Below, in pieces: positions 35,932 to 47,974 of a stretch of 64,000 bases of DNA (its first letter is position 1; the number at the start of each line of letters is the position of its first letter). Under the pieces are notes generated by a model, which did no database searches, had not been told where the DNA came from, and worked only from the letters and a program-made list of their open reading frames with translations. The stretch comes from Jaapia argillacea MUCL 33604. Its lineage: Eukaryota; Basidiomycota; Agaricomycetes; Jaapiales; Jaapiaceae. Where the stretch lies: contig KL197719.1 in the NCBI GenBank assembly GCA_000697665.1, forward strand, positions 505,968 to 569,967. Reading direction: 5' to 3'. The position numbers were made by a program, and so were the translations under genes.

Positions 35932-38900
35932 ATGTCACTCCCCGATATTCCACACCATGACCCTCTCCCAGAAGTTCTGCCCCTCTTTTATATTCCCAAG
36001 CTTGCAGATAAACCGCAAGATCCTATTATGGATACAATCGATCTCTTACAAGCCACTTACAGACCCGCGGCATCCGTGCCCTTGGAACTGGCCCTAATAT
36101 CACAAGCATTTCTGGAAAGTCGCCCGTCTGAACCACAAACTGAGGATATCTGGCACAGTGCAACCAAGCGAAAGGGAGCGCCCCAGGTGCGTCACTGGTG
36201 GTGATTGAGGCATACGGAGAGGGCAAACGGCTGACACTTTATTCCAGTCCCGGATACTGTCCTGGGATGTCCTTCGCTCTTCTTATCATCCCCAACTGGG
36301 AACTTCGTTTGTTTCGGAGGTACCTGCAACCACTTTCACAGCAGCTCTTTACCAGTTAGTTACTTATTATTCTATCGCCACCATCCTGCTTACGCTCCAT
36401 CTAGTACCCAACCACCTTTCCGGTCTTCCCCCTCAAACCTACTTTATGTCAATTTCGACGATCTCTATAAATCACTGAAGATGGCCTTGGTTGGCTCCTC
36501 GTCCCCCCTCTTTATTTGGCATCCTTCTTCAGAGATCTTCCGCCTCCCAAAAGATGAAGAAGGCCTGGAATGTGGCCTCTCTATTGAGGGCAAGAATGAG
36601 CTAACCAGTGCAAGGTTTGTGCATGCAAGCCATGACGCGAATTCATGCCTTACTCAGATCTTGCCAGTGTCATCCAGCGATTTCTCAAAATCGGTACCCT
36701 GGTGCGACGGCTCCAGCTCGTGACAGACACTCTGAGAAGGTGTCAATCATTTCCCACTCACTTTCAGTGATGTTTACTTCTCTCCAGCAGCTCCTCCAGA
36801 GGGACTACAACCCATGCCTTTGCCTATTCAATGTCGACGGTCCTCGATTATCTCACATTTGAGCTGTCACAAGATCCATTCAAGGACACTCAACGTGCCA
36901 CGCAATTGTCCGCTCTGTGGATGCACTACGCAGATTATGACGAAAGTCTTACTTGTCTTTCAAAATTGTGTTTTCGGGTTCGTAGGAATCGACAGCCAGA
37001 GGAGATAACTCCATTGATGTGACATGTTTTCTAGGAATATCCACTCGCTCCCTCAGACTACTCACCACTTCCCGACTCACCCTCTCAACTATTATCCCAC
37101 ATATACACCTCCCTCGAAAAACAAATTGAGAAAGCTTCTTCCCAAATTGTCAAAGCCATACTTGCGTTCATCTTGACGGCTACATCCCACGATTATCTCC
37201 GAATTGTTTGCAGAACCGTGGGATATGGTAGCAGCCTCTCCTCGCCCTCCGACTCCATACGCCATAGCTCACCGAGCGACCCAGAATCTTCCCCGAACGT
37301 CGACGAAGATAACGAGGAGCACCAGGATCCTTCCGCCATCGACGATGTTTTCCCTAGTTTCTTCCCACCCGACTTGGCCATTACAGTTCCCTCGGCGCGA
37401 AAATCATTGGTTCTTCTTCACGCAGCTCAACCGGATCACCCAATGCTAACTCGCACGAACTCTCATTCGAGCATCGATTGGTTCTGGACACCAAAGGACA
37501 TTGAAGAAGCTTGGTGCTGCACTATGTCGGGTCCCATCACTGCACCCCACGGTTTAGACGCCAGGTTGTCCCATGAGGGGCAGGCGACGAATCAGTCGCG
37601 TCGTCCCTATAAGCCAGAGCTATCCGATTTCCACATATTCGACATCGAACCCGGAAGCGACCTTTTACAGCTCACTTCGTCAAAAGAATCCGCAGATTCA
37701 CGCACAGCATTACGATCGTTTATCGCTCAGTTCCCGTCCACTCTCCCCATGTTGACGCCGACTCTCACTCATCTTGCTGGGTTGGTTTTGAGACCACTTC
37801 TAGAACACACCAAGTCCCTCTCCAGTGCCCTCCTCTCTACATTCCTATCACCAACTTCTTACTTCAGCCTGAAAGACCACCTCATCCTCCTCCGTTCCCA
37901 TATGTTGTTAACATCAAACTCATTCCGTTCTCGTCTGGAGGCCGCTTTATTTTCTGATTCCGAGGACTATGGATATCCTCACCGTAGTGCCAGAGCTCTC
38001 GCCGTGCACGGAGCGAAACCCAGCCCCAGTTCGCAGAGTCAGAAACCTTGGGCTGTCGGCCTCGGCACCGGGCTGACAGAACGAGAGACGTGGCCTCCCG
38101 GGGGGGCTGACCTCAGTTTCTACCTCAGAACAGTGATTGTCGACTCTCTTGAAAGTGACATGCGCCCTGGGCCTGACCTATCAGACACTGGACGCATATA
38201 CCAGGAAGCTGAATTTCGACTGGGCTTCGCCATCCGTGATCTACCTGTTGGAACCGGGAGAGAGCAATGGCTTAACCCCCTTTGTGAGTTTTTCCCCGCG
38301 ATGTATGCAACTAAACTCATCACTCTCCTACAGCGATAGAGTAAGCTTCCACATTCCACTGAGAGCTCCCATCTCATTCGCACTTTAGGGCTCTCGATTT
38401 CCTCTATATGGACTACAAGCCACCGCACCCACTGGATGTTCTGATTACACCCGATGTCTTATCCAAGTATCAGAGGCTTTGGACATTCCTACTGCGCTTG
38501 ATGCGAGGTATGTCTGGCAGAACATTCATCTCAGATCTCGTCTTAATCATTTCCAAACCATTAGTCGAGAACGTAGTCAGGGTTCTCTTCCGTCTGACCC
38601 GTCATGCAACTCAACCTCTCTTCCCCACATTAACTGGATCGAACAAGCTACTGCTCCACTTCCGCTACATCTGCCATACCTTTGTTTCATCGTTCTCGTC
38701 TTACGTGTTCGACGTTGCCATCCGCGCCCACTACGATGGCTTCTTGTCGCAACTGGAGCCTCATTCTGGCGCTGACAGCTCCTCTCGCAACTTCTCCGAC
38801 GTGTTTGCGCTCGCCGAACAGCATTCCGCTGTGATGGACACCATCCTCAGTACTTGTCTTCTTCGATCGGGTCAGCGAGCCGTTGGGGACCTCTTACGCA

Positions 38901-39253
38901 GCTGTCTTGAAGTCGTCCTGGATTTCGGTGTTCTTGTCGGCGAGCTAAGGCGGCAGCGTCTCCAAGAATATCAAGCCGCTCCGATGCTGGATGATCTGTT
39001 TGAAACTTTTTGTCAAAAAATGACGACCCTTGTGGGTAGTGAACCGTTGTCTAGAGCACTTTCCAGTTCCTAACACGAATTCTAGGTGATGGTCCTGGAC
39101 GGACTTGTGGAGAAGGGAACGTCCTTGCAAATGGCTACCGAGCCCCGAGTAGGGCATCTCCAGAACGGACGACTGCCCAGCACGGTTGGCCTACACGATC
39201 TGTTAGTGCGCCTCGACGTGGGAGATTGGTGGAAGAGAGGCATAACTCAATAG
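35932..39253 (+). CDS. Gamma-tubulin complex component (GCP5/GCP6-like)
   Basis: Part of the gamma-tubulin ring complex that nucleates microtubules. 947 aa, ten exons: 35932-36186, 36248-36354, 36405-36614, 36668-36739, 36788-36977, 37035-38283, 38334-38340, 38389-38507, 38565-39031, 39086-39253. N-terminal GRIP1-like segments: MALVGSSSPLFIWHP, then SVIQRFLKIGTLVRRLQLV. C-terminal GRIP2-like: FLYMDYKPPHPLDVLITPDV, YQRLWTFLLRLMRVENVV, and the final LLVRLDVGDWW. A ~200-residue insertion separates the halves, which points to a GCP5/6 (Alp16/Mod21) type rather than GCP2/3. Exon 7 is a 7-nt micro-exon (cgataga); together with both neighbours it restores PLSIEALDFLYMDY. The acceptor at 36667 was chosen to enter SVIQRF in frame. 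Confidence 0.88.
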
Positions 39254-39605
39254 ATTATCCTTGGCTTTCAATCGAAACTATTCGGCGAAAGATCTATCAA
39301 TTATTGTTGTTGATACAGTAGATCACGACTACAGGTTGGCAATACAAAACTATGTGAAGCATGGGTGCTTGAACCCAGATGCTGATGGCATCAAGACAAT
39401 GAGGCGGAACATGTGAGTGAATAGTGGCATAATTGAATCAAAAGAACGTCATGATAATGATGCGATTGTAAAATGTAGGCATAGAGGGATAAAACGAAAC
39501 CATGTGCACGAACCGCAATACGGGATGAGTGAATAAAAGTTATGCAGTGATGAGATAAAGAACATGCGAAACACCTTTCCGATTTCCATCCAAGTCCAAA
39601 GTCAT
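39254..39605. other. Spacer between convergent GCP and CDC6 genes
   Basis: 352 nt holding the 3' ends of two convergent genes. No tRNA or other RNA gene recognised. Confidence 0.4.
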
Positions 39606-41680
39606 TCAGTCTTCCATAGCATCCCCAAAGACGTCCACAGTTGCAATCGGAGAGTTGGATTTGACCTCCCGCGATATGCGAGCCCGTTCCCTCTCCCAGA
39701 TACCTTGCACTTGTTCGACCATTGCCTCAGCGAGAACCTCCCCACCTCCAGCTGCGCCATTCGAGATCCCCAATCCGCGAAGGACCTCCTCGACTCTAAC
39801 ACCTTCACTAAGTTTCACCTCTTGTGGCGCCGCACCTTTGACACCACCCATACCAAATGAAGTCGACCGGCTGAGTGACCGTCGTCCACCCTTCGAGGGA
39901 GAGGCACCCGAAGGAGACGATAGCGACAGCAATCCATGAGTGTCCAGGAGGCCAATCAGGTCCGCAAATCCGCTACGCTGCACAGGGCTAAACGTTCTGT
40001 TCTCGCCTCGGGTGAGGATAGTGGAGTAATATGCGTGAAGGTGACCAATTTCTACGCCACTCGTAGCCGTAAACGAAATCGCCGAGCTGAAACGGGCACG
40101 CTTGATTGCTGGCTTCGACGACTGAGGTGCACCAGAAAGTTGCAAGCCCGTCTCTAGTCGTTTGGATGCTAGGACCATCGACAACAAGGCGAGCCTCGCC
40201 TGGAGACCTAGGGCTCGGATCGTCGCCACAGTTACGCCGTTGCAACTCCCAGACGAACTGGCCGAAACCATTGATAAACGACCAGAGGTGGACGTGACGG
40301 TATAGGCTTTGAGAGCCGCAAGGATATGTGATGGAGTAACTGTGGTCGGTGAAACGTCGAAGGGATTGGTCTCCTTCGATGATGCCAGAGCCATGGCGAT
40401 GTCAATCGCGCCGCGAAGGACTTCAAACAGACACCGCACATCCCCTGTTTGAGCTGCGATCTTCTGCGCCAACAAAGTCAAGGTAGGGGGAGGGAGGAAG
40501 CGTTTAGCCAACGCCGAAGAAGCTTCCTCGGTATCCTCAGTTAGAGGACCTAATCGCGCACGGAGAATTTCGAGGAGCTGTGAAGAAGTGTATGGTGAAA
40601 AGTGGAGAGTTTTGACACTTGTGACCCCGAGGGTAGAAAGTTGCGACGTCGAGGATGTCAGCGTGTGAGTATTGGCGATGCCAATTATACGCAGCGATGT
40701 TGGATGCGACTGAGCAAGAGCAAATATGGATGTGAGAGCTTGAGATGAAGTTGCGAGGTGATCCAATTCATCCAGCACAAGGACACTAAGGATGGATCAA
40801 TATTTGCGCCACTGAAAATCACATGATGCGCTCACCATTTACTTTCGGCGTTGGCTAACCAGTATTCCACAGACTCTCGTCCCATTAACTTTTTTCCTTT
40901 GGCAAGTGATTTATGTTGCATAGCTCCGGCAAGCTCCCCAGCAAGACGATCATAAAGATCATCGATGCGTTCAAGTGCCATGCAATTGATGGAAACCAGC
41001 CGAACACCAGACAGAGTGGCAACTTCCATATTACGAAGGATCGAATTAACCAGCGCAGTCTTGCCAGTGCCCGGTGAGCCAGAGATGTAAAGCGTAGATG
41101 GCCCCTCCACGACGACAACAGCGCCAAGAAAGGCGCTGATGAAATCTTGTATAGCCGCCCGCTGTTCGACCCGGCCGGCAATCTGCCCAGTGCTATCACA
41201 TGTGGCTCGCAGGAGAGCCCGAGCGCGTGAGTGGAGTGGAAGAAAAGAAGGGGGAGAGGATGGCGGGGTAGATATGGCCATCTGAGAGAAGGTGCTGGCA
41301 GGTGTCCCTGGAAGCGATGAAAGGTTTGACATGGATGCATGCCTCCGGGGCGCTAGAGAAAGCTCAGATACTGCGTTAGCAAAAACATAGATGTACTTAC
41401 TAGCTCTCGGTCTGGAAGGTGTTGTCATTTCTGTGCTCGTTCTTCTCAGTGCTCTCGTGGCCCTGGGAGTGCTGACGCTTTGCAGCAATAAAGGGGGAAC
41501 GTTCTCCTTGTTACCGTCAGCATCGGTAAGAGTGGTGCCCAACGTTTTAGCTCGCTTTGGGTTTGGGCTTTGCTCGGGAGTAGGAATATCAGAGGAAAAC
41601 TCGGACGCGACAGGCGAAGATTCCGTCTGGTGGGATCGCTTTCCGAGGACGGATGATCGGGTTAGGCGGGGTGTTTGCAT
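39606..41680 (-). CDS. CDC6: Replication licensing factor CDC6
   Basis: AAA+ ATPase that loads MCM helicase at origins with ORC. 658 aa from exons 41680-41401, 41352-40836 and 40785-39606. The N-terminus is basic and Ser/Pro-rich with SP/TP sites and a KENV-like degron candidate (GNKENVPP). Then GRVEQRAAIQDFI, Walker A GSPGTGKTALV, Walker B VLVLDELDHL, sensor 1 RIIGIANTHTL and sensor 2 region (TGDVRCLFEVLRGAIDIA). A winged-helix region follows to the C-terminus. The Orc1-specific BAH domain is absent, so CDC6 is preferred over ORC1. For the first intron the 48-nt form is used; a branch-site-like CTAAC lies about 20 nt before its acceptor. Confidence 0.9.
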
Positions 41681-42041
41681 TGTATGTGGCCGTCGTCGTC
41701 GTCGTCGATGTCGACGATGTTGAAGGATGGAAAGGTCGACGAGGGGAATTTGGGAGGTTGAAGTGGCCGTGAAGGACTTTTGTAGTCACCGACCTTCCCC
41801 GCTAAACGAACTGTTCAAACTCCGAATCACCGCGAACGACGCGCCACACACGTGACTCTCGTGCCGCGCACAAGATCATTGTCATGTGATCTGTCAGACG
41901 CGGTGTAATAGTCACGCTGTAACGGTAACAGCTTGGAGATAAATTACATCACTCTGCCATACACACGGCGACATAAGTAGCAGACAAGAAAACGGTTCCA
42001 CAAGACTAAGTAAGAGGCAAAGACGGAATAAGGTCCAGCGA
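41681..42041. other. Spacer upstream of CDC6
   Basis: 361 nt between CDC6 start and SPO11 end, both minus strand. Contains a CACGTG E-box-like site (ccacacacgtgactc) near 41850 and a nearby gacgcgcc. Likely the CDC6 promoter; no gene. Confidence 0.4.
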
Positions 42042-44100
42042 TTAGAATTCGTCCATGGAGTTGTAGCATTCCCAGAGCTTCCGAGACAAGTACGACACAA
42101 GGGGATGAAAAACAGGGGTCCTTGGAGTTTGACTGTCTTCGTGAGGCATCCTTGGATCGCGGATGAATTGTTCGACGTCCTCAAGAGCTTGTTCTTGCGC
42201 AGCGGTACTGGTCGAGCAGAGGATTTCGATCTCAGCTTTGCGGCGCAGGTGAAGCATACACATCAACTCCTTCCTGGGTTTCCTGAAGTTAGTTAGACGG
42301 GGTGCTTGTTGCCATGCTCAATATCATGATTTGAGGAGGAAACTCGCCTCCATCTTGGGAGCATGACAGACTCTGGCCTTTGTAACATTGATAACGCCTG
42401 CACACCCAAGCAGGAACGAGATCAGGTTAATGATGTCCGTTAAGATTTATCGCACCTTTTTCTCATCGTAAGTTGTGATAGGTATCATAGCATCCTTATC
42501 CACACCGAGCCTAACGGAGGAACAAATCCTGCATGAGACGCACGAGGAAATGGATCCCGAACTCACTCGTTTAGCTCGCTACCCCATATCCCGAGCCAGT
42601 GAATGCGTCTTGCTGCTAGCTTCTCATTTTCATGGCGTAAACTTGCGCTTCCAAACTTATAAACGGACATAATGTCGATCCCGTACGGATCTCCGTCCAC
42701 CAACGCGGCGAGGGAAACCCTAGAATGGATTTAGCAGATCCAGCAAGGAATGAAGTGTTATGCGAAGAAGGGCATACTTCGAAGAAAGATTATCCGACAA
42801 GGTTTTCACAAGCTGGCGCGTGGCAATGTCAGGATAGCCCTTCCCCTGCAGCTCTATCAGCTCTTGCGGGTTGAGGTCATGGGCGGGCGCACAGTAATGA
42901 TGACACCTGGCCCGGGTAAGGACGGGTGGCTTGCAAATTTAAGCCTTGAAAGCGTCTGAAAAACCGCCTTGGGGTGTGTTAATCGAGAGGGAGTGCCAGG
43001 AGGAATGACCTAGGTGAACAGACCTCCTTTTCAACAATAAGAACCCAGACAAGGCTGTCATCAACTTGAAAATGCGAAATCTCTTCTGCAATCGGGATGA
43101 GCATGCCCTATAGAAAGGTCTCTTTCAGCATTTGGTTTAATATCGACCTATCTTGTTCACCTCGGAATCGTTTCCTTGAATTGTTTCGCCACTAAGTAGA
43201 TGGATAACGAGGCCTCCGCCACTGAATAGACCCTTGGAAGCCGCACGCTGAAAGAAAATAATTAATCTGGAAGACGAAGGAGTGGAGGACTTGCAATGTT
43301 CAGGTCGGACCTTCCAATATCAAAGGTAGCGGCCAAGTCATCGACCAACTGTCAAGGAGATCAGAGACTCTGAGGAAAAGAAAGTCATAAACACAGACGC
43401 GGTCCACCAATGCCTGCGTCTTGAAAAGGGGGACATCTTTATAGTATATATCTCTACACAATCTGGTCAATTCGAAATTTCTGAGATGACGAAATGGTTT
43501 AGCGACCTCTTTGTCGTAGGAACATCTTCTACGAGGGCTTGATGAGCAAGGTCAACCACTCGGAAAAGCTGCGCTGTTACGTCTCATCTAAGCTTCAAAC
43601 ATCTCCAACACTCTGTCAGACCTTACCAAAAGGCTTCGAACTGGCGGTTTTGGCCTTTTGAGGGAATCGCAGAGAGCGAACATTGTAAGATCTAGTCGTC
43701 TTTTCGTGAGCGAAATACATTTTGGCACAGTCGCGAAGCCCACCCATCGAGAGCAGGCTTCTTGCGATCTGCCAGACCTATCTCGATCTTCTTCAACTTT
43801 CCTTGAGATTTCCTGTGTTCATCTGGAGACTCTTCCCCAGGTTTGTCCGTTCTTTCAGACAAAGAGAGTGTCCTAGGATCTACCAGAGAAAGTTGTGACA
43901 GAAAAGAGAGAACGAAGTCTTCCAGGCACTCGATGGTTTCATCTCTGTCAAAAAGTCAGAACTAGGACAGCCACATTCGACAAAGCATACCGGGTATCGG
44001 ATTCTGCTGGTTCATTCTCTTCATCGAATACTGCCTCGAGGTCCATGGCGGACAGGTTCCTCTCGGTGACGTTAGGATCGTGTTGGACTGTATCGGACAT
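42042..44100 (-). CDS. SPO11: Meiotic double-strand-break protein SPO11
   Basis: Topoisomerase VI A-like protein that makes meiotic DNA breaks by a tyrosine transesterification. 457 aa in 14 exons: 44100-43991, 43944-43744, 43691-43627, 43573-43507, 43453-43399, 43348-43295, 43247-43161, 43107-43024, 42967-42893, 42845-42778, 42719-42567, 42528-42456, 42397-42348, 42273-42042. Catalytic motif RDIYYKDVPLF with Tyr152; KGLFSGGGLVIH; Toprim glutamate in WVLIVEKEAVFQTL; GPGVIITGKGYPDIATRQLV; Toprim Asp pair in ALVDGDPYGIDIMSVYKFGS; RIHWLGIWGSEL; and C-terminal KELMCMLHLRRKAEIEIL. Introns 43248-43294 (gcaagt) and 42274-42347 (gcgagt) start with GC. All other introns are GT-AG, one only 38 nt (42529-42566). 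The whole chain stays in phase, which supports the model strongly. Confidence 0.93.
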
Positions 44101-44339
44101 GGAGCAGGGTGGTGTGTACGTAGTAGTTCAGAGTCAGACCTCAAGTAAACCTAGCGCGTCGGTCGTCTGCGGATCGTCCCCAATCATAAGCAAGTACGAT
44201 ACCATATTATTGCGTACCCTGCCGTCATGTCCAAGTACATTTACCAGACGAGATAACGAAAGACACCTTGCCTTTCGCATAATAGGCTGGGGTGTACATG
44301 ACGTTCAAACAACAAATACGATCGATTTGAAAGGTAGAA

Positions 44340-45510
44340 TCAGCTCCAATTAGGAACGGAAACCGCAAACCACTCGGGCAACTTCTTCCAGAAATCCTCC
44401 CTAGCTGCCTCGACGACCGCGCCATAGTCCAATCGACATGCTTCGCAGGCACGAAAAGGCCCAGTATTGTCTGATCCCGGAAGATCGTCTCGCGTTTGCA
44501 TCGAGTGAGTGTCGGCGATGGCGTATAAGGGGTCAGAGTTGCGATTGCATACGACTCCGTTAACGTCGCGAAGAACCTCGAAGGTGATAGCCTCGAATGC
44601 GATTTTACAGGCACGTTTGCGACTGGGTTTCTGCTCCAAGCGATAAAGGCACCATTTGGACGCTTGTCGTCCTTCTAGATGATTCACTACAAAGGTCGAA
44701 AGGAAGCGGGCGGCACATTCTCGTCCTCGCAACGTGTTGAGAAGATCCTGTTGGGAGAGTTCATGAAGGGTGGAGTCTTGGGGTAACGAGTGGCCGGTGA
44801 CTGCCTGACTTGGAAGGTATCTTGACAAGTCGTAGTAGGCAGAAGGGAGGAGTTCTGGGACGTCGGTTTCTCTCGCCAAGTTGATAATCAATCTTGACGA
44901 AGGGTGAGTATGGAGTATCAGCTGGGAATGGATGGCATACATTGGATGCGGGAATGTAGGGCGGGGTGCATACAAACCAGCACTGTTGGTAGCTTTCTTT
45001 TCTCTTATCTCCCAAAGAGGAAGCGCCGAAGGCCAGATCGCTGCCAAGGCCTCAAGAATTTGTCTTCGAAGGTGATCGATGCGGTACTTAGTAGAAAGGC
45101 GCAACAGTTTAGAAATGGTGATAAAATCACATCCTTCAATAGTCGGCCCCGATCTGGGAACAATCTGTCGGCTTTAGGATAAGAAAAACAGAGAATGGGA
45201 CTCACACTCCATCGTAAAGAGCTCGCAATAGGCAGATCATATCGTCAGCTGCATCGTCTAGTTTCATGACTGAGCGGCCATCAAGCAGACTATCATCACC
45301 ATCGTCGCCAATGTTCTGTGCCAAACAGGTGAAAACTTCAGAGTGTCGGCAGAGCAATCCCTGGTGAACGATGAAGTAAAAAGGCGGGCAGAGAAGCGCA
45401 AGGTTGCCATCCGGAAAGGAAAGATCTGGGTGACGAGTGGGAGCGATAAGATCAGAAGCTAGATTGGCTAGATGGCCGTTGGTACTGAAACCAAGGTCAT
45501 CGGAGTTCAT
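44340..45510 (-). CDS. BTB/POZ-domain protein, agaricomycete type
   Basis: 372 aa from exons 45510-45206 and 45153-44340 (52-nt intron, GTGAGT donor). The N-terminal BTB fold reads HPDLSFPDGNLALLCPPFYF then HQGLLCRHSEVF, DDAADDMICLLRALYDG and LLRLSTKYRIDHLRRQILEA, as in the large agaricomycete family of BTB proteins of unknown role. The C-terminal ~220 residues carry a Cys-containing segment (RACEACRLDYGAVVE) and end FAVSVPNWS. The acceptor at 45154 was picked because it alone joins VSGPTIEGCDFI in frame. An upstream in-frame ATG at 45585 is possible. No catalytic motif. Confidence 0.85.
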
Positions 45511-45952
45511 CGTGAAGTATATATGGACGTCGAGGTCGAGGAGAAAGAGATGAAAGTCTGGCACGAGCTCCTCAGTCAAGACCAACTCGCATGTCGGTCA
45601 TCCACCAGCAGAGCCGCGTCCGGGTCCACTGGTTCAGAATGAAATAAATCCAGGACCAACTTCAAACACAGTAATGCAGTGGCCTCCGCGGCGGGGTGAA
45701 CACGAAAGAGGTGGAATGAGGGCGGACGATAATAAGTTAGAACTAATAGAGGGTAATTAAAGTAATGTGGGAGCTGTTCAAGTTGCAACGTGGGAACAAG
45801 GGCAGCGGTGGACTTGGGGCGGGAGACTTGACGAGGGACTACTCCAAAGTTTAAATGGAGGTCCATCGCTTTCAACCGCACTCGTCATCTCCCAATCCTG
45901 CCCAGCCAAAAAAACTTTCTTGACCTGAAAACATCAAAACCTCTCACTAGCT
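45511..45952. other. Divergent spacer, BTB gene / caprin-like gene
   Basis: 442 nt between divergent starts. A minus-strand open frame (45576-45881) has no recognisable motif and is not called a gene. The part just before 45953 is pyrimidine/CAA-rich as in fungal leaders. Confidence 0.4.
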
Positions 45953-47974
45953 ATGCCCGACGTCCCAGTACTCCGTATTGTCCCTGGTGCTCCGCCTCCA
46001 ACCCCGTTGTCCAAGTCTCACAAGAAGAAGAAGAAGGTCAAAGGGGGAACAGGACTTGATTCCCCGGTCGTTGTTTCAGATTCTTCTTCGGCTGCTCTCC
46101 TTGAGACAGCGCCAAAGCAATCTGATATTCGGGAAGGCTCAGTTGCGTCGGAGTTACTTGCTCCTCGAGACTCTACAGAACCCCAGTCCGCCGTCTCCGA
46201 TCCTGCTCAAAGGTCGTCTAGTCCTGCGGCTGAGCTTGTGTCAAAAAGGTTGAAGGCGTTAGGGAAAAAGATTGTAAGTGCTATAATGATCCCCCCCATT
46301 TTGTCCGAGCACACGACCGTTGAAGTCACTTGGCTGCTCCTCCGGCTCCGCTCGTACTGTTTGGCTCGTGAGGTCTGATAAGAGTCTCTTAGTCGCGAAT
46401 AAATACCTACGCATCCACAGATCCCGAAAAGTTGAATGAGGATCAAAGGCGAACTTTGAAAACATTACCCTCTTTGGAAGCCGTATACAAAGAACTTGAC
46501 GAAGTGAAGAAAGCTATCGAGGTTAGTCCCAGCTTCATGTTTATCAAGAAATTCTCACCTTCCTTCACAGACCCAGGACGCTGAACAAGCTCGAGACCAT
46601 GCCTTGAGGCGCGTCGAGGAGGAAAGAGCTGAACGAGAGCGACTAGAAGACGCTCTTGCGGCTTCGCAGGTACATGTTCCCCTAGCTCCGTCATCAACAG
46701 GTATTCATCGAGATGCGTAGCAATCCCATATCAGCAGAACTGCAGACCTCCTGAGCCTCATCCGCCTACAATCGCTCTTCGCCGAAGGCCATCCTTCTGT
46801 CGCAGCATTGGGTCTTATTGAAGACGAAAATGCGGCAATTGTCGCACTGTCGGAAGCTCTTCTCAGCGAGGAGCGAGAAAGGCGCCACGATGCGCTCACT
46901 GGCCTGCTTACCAGTGAAGGCGAGTTCCAGGGTGTTCCTTGTACGCGCTTCTCCCGCCCCTTGTGTTCTGTCGAATTTCACGCCTCTTTATAGTCTCGCG
47001 ATTCCTCGACATCAATCACTTGTACCAGAATCCCGCCCCCCTGTCAGAGCCGGAGCAGGAGGAAGAAGAGCCTATCGTCGTGGAAGTAGTCCTCGAACAA
47101 TCCGCTGGAGACGAGGAAGAAGGCGGCGTACCCGATGTCTCTGTTTCTGGTGTGCCTCCGTATGTTTCCACGACCGGTAGTTTCCATTTTATGCAGGACA
47201 GCGAACTTGAAGCCTCTCCTCTTGAGGATGCAAGTTGGGAACAACCGGATGTGGGCCAATTAGACCACGGGGGATCGACAGAAATAGTTGAGACTACTGT
47301 CACAAGCATTGATGCCAGTGGGGACGTTGTCGTCGAGGAGTCTGTTGTTGTAACCACCCAGACAGAGGTCAGTTTCCAAAGCTTCCAGCATCACCTGTCT
47401 CACACAAATCCAAGCTACCTCCCGCTGCGACCGGTCCAATCGATTGGGCGAACGACGAAGGCGAACTTCCTTCCATTGCCGGTCTCCACGCTCAATTCGG
47501 AACATCACCAGCTCCCGCCGAGTTTCAAGAAACTCCCCACGCTAGCACGCTTGCCGGTGGTAGCGACGTGAACGGTAGCCACCGCATCGAGGAAGAGGAC
47601 GGTTTTATGCAAGCCAGAGGAGGTCGAGCTCGAGGCCGGGGAGGCTTCCGAGGTGAACGCGCTGTACCCAGAGGCGGCTTCAGGGGTGCAGAGCTTCGAG
47701 GTGGTTTCCGGGGCGGAGAGAGAGGTTTCCGGGGCGGCTATAGAGGAGGCGATCGTGGTGGCGACAGAGGTGGTGAGTTCCGGCTACTTTTGTTTGGTCC
47801 CGCAAAGCGAAATTCACTTGGTTTTCAGGCTACCGCGGCAGGGCAAACGGAGAATGGAGAGGTGGAAGGGGTCGGCCCAGGGGTGACCGAGGTAGGTACT
47901 CCCTCTTTTCGCTGCGACGGGATTTTCTGATCTTCGTAGGTTCCCATGAACCTCGTGGTGGCACACAGGAGTAG
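45953..47974 (+). CDS. Caprin-like RGG-box RNA-binding protein
   Basis: 532 aa, exons 45953-46273, 46393-46521, 46571-46669, 46721-46940, 46994-47367, 47415-47772, 47829-47891 and 47940-47974. A Lys-rich N-terminus (SHKKKKKVKGG) is followed by a helical region (SKRLKALGKKISRINTYAST, then DPEKLNEDQRRTLKTLPSLE) and coiled coil with Glu/Arg repeats. Then an acidic segment and a C-terminal RGG/GGFRG region (47590-47960) with Tyr/Phe-flanked repeats (GFRGGERGFRGGYRGGDRGG) ending EPRGGTQE. The layout of helical dimerisation region plus RGG tail recalls caprins, cytoplasmic mRNP proteins; the name is tentative. The 47-nt intron 47368-47414 resolves an apparent frame change. First intron is 119 nt. 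Confidence 0.75.

Noticed and set aside
36615-36667. Acceptor at the earlier CTCAG in the GCP gene
   Set aside because: It gives the wrong frame; the GCCAG acceptor leads into SVIQRFLKIGTLVRRL.
39254-39605. tRNA-like gene in the GCP-CDC6 spacer
   Set aside because: No A-box/B-box pair or cloverleaf could be drawn.
41371-41400. 30-nt intron form in CDC6
   Set aside because: A 48-nt form with a good branch-site-like CTAAC and typical length fits better.
41820-41870. MCB-type cell-cycle box in the CDC6 promoter
   Set aside because: Only gacgcgcc and CACGTG are present, not ACGCGT; too weak to call.
45576-45881. Minus-strand open frame of 101 codons next to the BTB gene
   Set aside because: No recognisable domain, no spliceable partner, and it would crowd the divergent promoter region.
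47295-47415. Apparent frameshift in the caprin-like gene
   Set aside because: A 47-nt phase-0 intron (47368-47414) with GTCAGT donor and CCAAG acceptor explains the frame change.
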